NCBI RefSeq assembly: GCF_030812995.1
Contig: NZ_JAUSTT010000010.1
Location: 62,001 to 126,000 of the forward strand
DNA: 64,000 bases
Direction: 5' to 3'
Source of the DNA: Bacillus chungangensis
Lineage (GTDB): Bacteria; Bacillota; Bacilli; Bacillales; Bacillaceae_C
A program made the position numbers and the translations under genes. Each line of letters begins with the position of its first letter. Position 1 is the stretch's first letter. The notes under the pieces are model-generated. The model was given only the letters and a program-made list of their open reading frames with translations, had not been told where the DNA came from and ran no database searches. Below are positions 61,877 through 64,000 of this stretch, in pieces.

Positions 61877-62668
61877 CTATCGTTCGTCCTTTTGCTTTGT
61901 ACGCTCTTTTTTTTCTTTCTGCCCTCTATACTTGCGCCAACTAACATAAGACAATGTTAAAAAAATAATACTGCCTGTCGTGATCATGACAAGGAATAAA
62001 GATGGGTCTGTTTCGTTTTCATCCGATTGTTGGAAAAGCTTGACAAGATCTGTTTCTAATTTTTCCAGTTCCTTGACTGCAGTGTTTTTCTCTAACATTT
62101 GCGCTCGATAGCGATCAATATACATAATTTTTGCATCGAGCTGCTGCATTTTTTCTACAGGGAGATCTATTTTTAAGCTTGGCTGAATAATCGCATATTT
62201 TTCCAAGAAACGGTTCAAAGAAAAATGATAGGCGTCCTGATCATCATGCAAAGCCGCTGCTTTTATTTGTTGAAATGCTTCCATAACCGGAGCTTCCATT
62301 CCTGTCCAAAGCGGCTGATACTCTGAGAGAAATGCATCCATGACGAGACGAAACGTTGTAAGTCTATTAATTCGCTTATCTGGAAGCATTTCCACGCTAG
62401 TAACAGCTTCAACTGCTTGGTTATGAACCGCAGTTAAAACACGGAGTTCATCCATTGAAAAAGACCGCTCCTTCACGGCAGCATCTGTAAATTCTTTTTC
62501 AAATATTTTTAATAGCTTTTTCGCTTCTTCATAGCGTCCAATCTTCGTCATTTGCAACGCTTCATCTGCAAGCTGATCGAGCTTTTGAAGGGAGGATTCG
62601 GCTTGAACTTCTATATATGGTACAAACAACAGTACTATCACCAAAAGCAAGATCGAATATTTCTTAAT
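61877..62668 (-). CDS. ypjB: Sporulation protein YpjB
   Basis: A 263-residue YpjB-family protein: signal peptide or anchor at the N-terminus, an all-helical extracytoplasmic domain, then a C-terminal membrane helix (F-L-V-M-I-T-T-G-S-I-I-F-L-T-L-S-Y-V) and a basic tail. I place the start at ATT 62668, 8 nt after GAGAGGGGG, giving M-K-K-Y-S-I-L-L-L and a proper signal peptide. The first ordinary candidate, TTG 62650, lacks a ribosome site and the positive residues. YpjB is sporulation-linked; its mechanism is unknown. Confidence 0.78.
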   Translation of the reverse strand: MKKYSILLLVIVLLFVPYIEVQAESSLQKLDQLADEALQMTKIGRYEEAKKLLKIFEKEFTDAAVKERSFSMDELRVLTAVHNQAVEAVTSVEMLPDKRINRLTTFRLVMDAFLSEYQPLWTGMEAPVMEAFQQIKAAALHDDQDAYHFSLNRFLEKYAIIQPSLKIDLPVEKMQQLDAKIMYIDRYRAQMLEKNTAVKELEKLETDLVKLFQQSDENETDPSLFLVMITTGSIIFLTLSYVSWRKYRGQKEKKERTKQKDER

Positions 62669-62797
62669 CTTTATAACCCCCTCTCATACTTTTTCAACAA
62701 GGACATGGACAACCTCTTTGATTTAAATGTATGAGAGGGTAGACAAGAGTATAACCATTATTTCATCATTTATGTACTTATGTGTGCCCTAAAATGT

Positions 62798-63397
62798 TTA
62801 TTGAAACGGCAGCTTCCAAATGACACGCTGTTTGCGAATGGAGAAGTAATATGCCGCTGCTAATGAAGCAATGCTTAACCAAAAAGTGAAATAGCCAATA
62901 CCACGGGCAAATTGGTCAAGCTCTGCATACTTAGGGTATTGCATATAGACATAGTCAATGACATCGTTATGTAACGTCCAAATTCCCGCAAAAAGCAAAT
63001 GTCTGACCTTCATTCGATAAAAAGGTGAATACAGTAATCCTTGAATAGCCATCCCTGCATGAGAAGCAATGAGCATATAACCTTGCCAAGGCAAATATCC
63101 CGCCATTTTCAACGTCAGCAAATTCATCACAACTGCCCATATACCATATTTAAATAAGGTTACGATTGCCAATGCTTCCATCAAAGGCCAATTTCTATTT
63201 AATAAAAATGCTAGAAGTACAAAGACAAAAAACAAACTGGCAGTAGGACTATCTGGAACAAATGGAATAAAGTGAATTGGTGTTTCTGCTAATTGCGGCT
63301 TATACCAAATATATCCATAAATCGTCCCACCAACATTACCAAGAAACAGAAGCCATAAAACCGTTCTGTTCCCAAAAAATGTGTAAATCCAATACAT
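62798..63397 (-). CDS. ypjA: YpjA (DUF1405) membrane protein
   Basis: A 199-residue integral membrane protein with about six hydrophobic helices (L-W-L-L-F-L-G-N-V-G-G-T-I-Y-G-Y-I-W-Y near the start) and a conserved L-H-N-D-V-I-D-Y. It matches the DUF1405 family by place between qcrC and ypjB. No function is known. Same strand as ypjB, 130 bp apart. Confidence 0.88.
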   Translation of the reverse strand: MYWIYTFFGNRTVLWLLFLGNVGGTIYGYIWYKPQLAETPIHFIPFVPDSPTASLFFVFVLLAFLLNRNWPLMEALAIVTLFKYGIWAVVMNLLTLKMAGYLPWQGYMLIASHAGMAIQGLLYSPFYRMKVRHLLFAGIWTLHNDVIDYVYMQYPKYAELDQFARGIGYFTFWLSIASLAAAYYFSIRKQRVIWKLPFQ

Positions 63398-63501
63398 CTA
63401 CTCACCATCCTTTTTAGTAAGAAACGAACATTTTCGTATGTGCTTAAAATGTGAGAAAATCTGTCATTGTTTTAAAAACGGTTCTATACGAAATGATGAA
63501 C

Positions 63502-63534
63502 AAAAAGCTGGCAAAATATGCCAGCTTTTTGTAT
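63502..63534 (-). terminator. Intrinsic terminator of the qcr operon
   Basis: AAAAAGCTGGCA (63502-63513) pairs with TGCCAGCTTTTT (63519-63530), a perfect 12-bp stem directly after the qcrC stop. Confidence 0.85.
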
Positions 63535-63535
63535 T

Positions 63536-64000
63536 TTATTTAGATTTTAAGCTTTCAATAAACTCTGATAGCTTTTGTAAGTCTTCGTCAGACCCTTCAA
63601 ATTGTCCTGGAGGCATTTTTCCGCTCTCTGTACCATTCTTCGAAATATCAGCAATTTCTTCTACTGTTAAATCCAGATTAGTTAGAGCTGGGGCAGCTGT
63701 TCCTTCTAAATTCTCACCATGACAATTGATACATGACTGGCCTGCATAGATTTCATAGCCTTCATTTTCCTTATCAATCTCTACTGTGTCTACAATTTTC
63801 CCTTGTTGTGCTGCAGCCTCCCAGTCATGTTTATCCACCGCTTCCCATGTTAAATAAAAAATAGAAGCAAATGCCAAAAGCATAAACCCTGTTGCGAAAG
63901 GACGCTTTAATGGATGACGCTCAGGTCCGCGATCAATAAACGGCGCAAGCATCATGGCACCGAATGCCAACCCAGGAATAACCAACGTTCCAATCACATT
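63536..64000 (-). CDS. qcrC: Menaquinol:cytochrome c oxidoreductase subunit QcrC, C-terminal part
   Basis: C-terminal 154 or so residues of a protein that continues beyond the window. Membrane helices typical of the cytochrome b C-terminal half are followed by a cytochrome c domain with haem site C-I-N-C-H and a distal Met in G-K-M-P-P-G. This fusion defines QcrC of the Bacillus bc complex, which passes electrons from menaquinol to cytochrome c. The full protein is about 255 residues; the missing part and qcrB/qcrA should lie just outside. Confidence 0.93.
   Translation of the reverse strand, partial: NVIGTLVIPGLAFGAMMLAPFIDRGPERHPLKRPFATGFMLLAFASIFYLTWEAVDKHDWEAAAQQGKIVDTVEIDKENEGYEIYAGQSCINCHGENLEGTAAPALTNLDLTVEEIADISKNGTESGKMPPGQFEGSDEDLQKLSEFIESLKSK

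Overview
This 64 kb window is chromosomal DNA from a low-GC, endospore-forming member of the Bacillaceae. Gene content and order closely follow the Bacillus subtilis segment from cspD/ypeP to qcrC: ypcP, dynA, ypbQ-bcsA, ypwA, ypvA, rlmL, rnpB, gpsB, ypsA, cotD, mrfB-mrfA, yppG-yppF-yppE, recU-ponA, ypoC-nth-dnaD-asnS-aspB-ypmB-ypmA-dinG, panBCD, birA-cca-bshA-bshB1-mgsA-dapB-ypjD, ypjC, ypjB, ypjA, qcrC. Function calls are based on recognised motifs and this conserved order. No database search was run.

Layout. (1) 1-3.2 kb: a cold-shock gene, a queuosine-precursor transporter behind a preQ1-I riboswitch that covers its Shine-Dalgarno site, an RNase HI-like protein and the YpcP 5'-3' exonuclease. 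(2) 3.4-11.4 kb: the accessory highlight, five tandem copies of an A-B-C gene cassette about 1.6 kb long. Each copy has a near-identical sigma-K-type promoter (AC, 16-17 bp, CATANNNTA), strong ribosome binding sites and a conserved terminator hairpin. I do not recognise any of the three protein families. The promoters point to late mother-cell expression, so coat or exosporium components are the best inference. Gene C is degraded in units 1 and 2, frameshifted in unit 5, and intact in units 3 and 4. (3) 11.4-18.4 kb: sulfurtransferase, double dynamin DynA, a small membrane protein behind a Fur-box promoter, and the BpsB/BpsA alkylpyrone pair. (4) 18.4-21.7 kb: CheX-like phosphatase and a ba3-type cytochrome oxidase operon with an FNR-like site placed at about -41.5. 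(5) 21.7-34.7 kb: transporter, M32 carboxypeptidase, DinG-like helicase, RlmL, RNase P RNA, GpsB, YpsA, CotD, and the MrfB/MrfA repair nuclease and helicase. (6) 35-43 kb: small heat-shock-like protein, YppG coat protein, RecU and PonA, and YpoC/Nth. (7) 43-64 kb: DNA replication initiation, aminoacylation, pantothenate, biotin-ligase, tRNA CCA-addition, bacillithiol and lysine/methylglyoxal genes, ending inside qcrC.

Two kinds of mobile-element relic are scattered through the intergenic regions. One is a family of about 250 bp structured repeats, at least eight recognisable copies plus decayed fragments, nearly always bounded by ATAAA at both edges. The other is a pair of orphan segments resembling the right-end/guide-RNA region of IS200/IS605 TnpB elements, with no transposase or TnpB gene. 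One of these supplies the stop codon of ypbQ.

Points that merit most attention: the sigma-K cassette array, the ATAAA-bounded repeat family, the orphan TnpB-type RNAs, the Fur-controlled 53-residue membrane protein, the FNR-like oxidase promoter and a 20-21 bp periodic TATAAG array near 26.3 kb.
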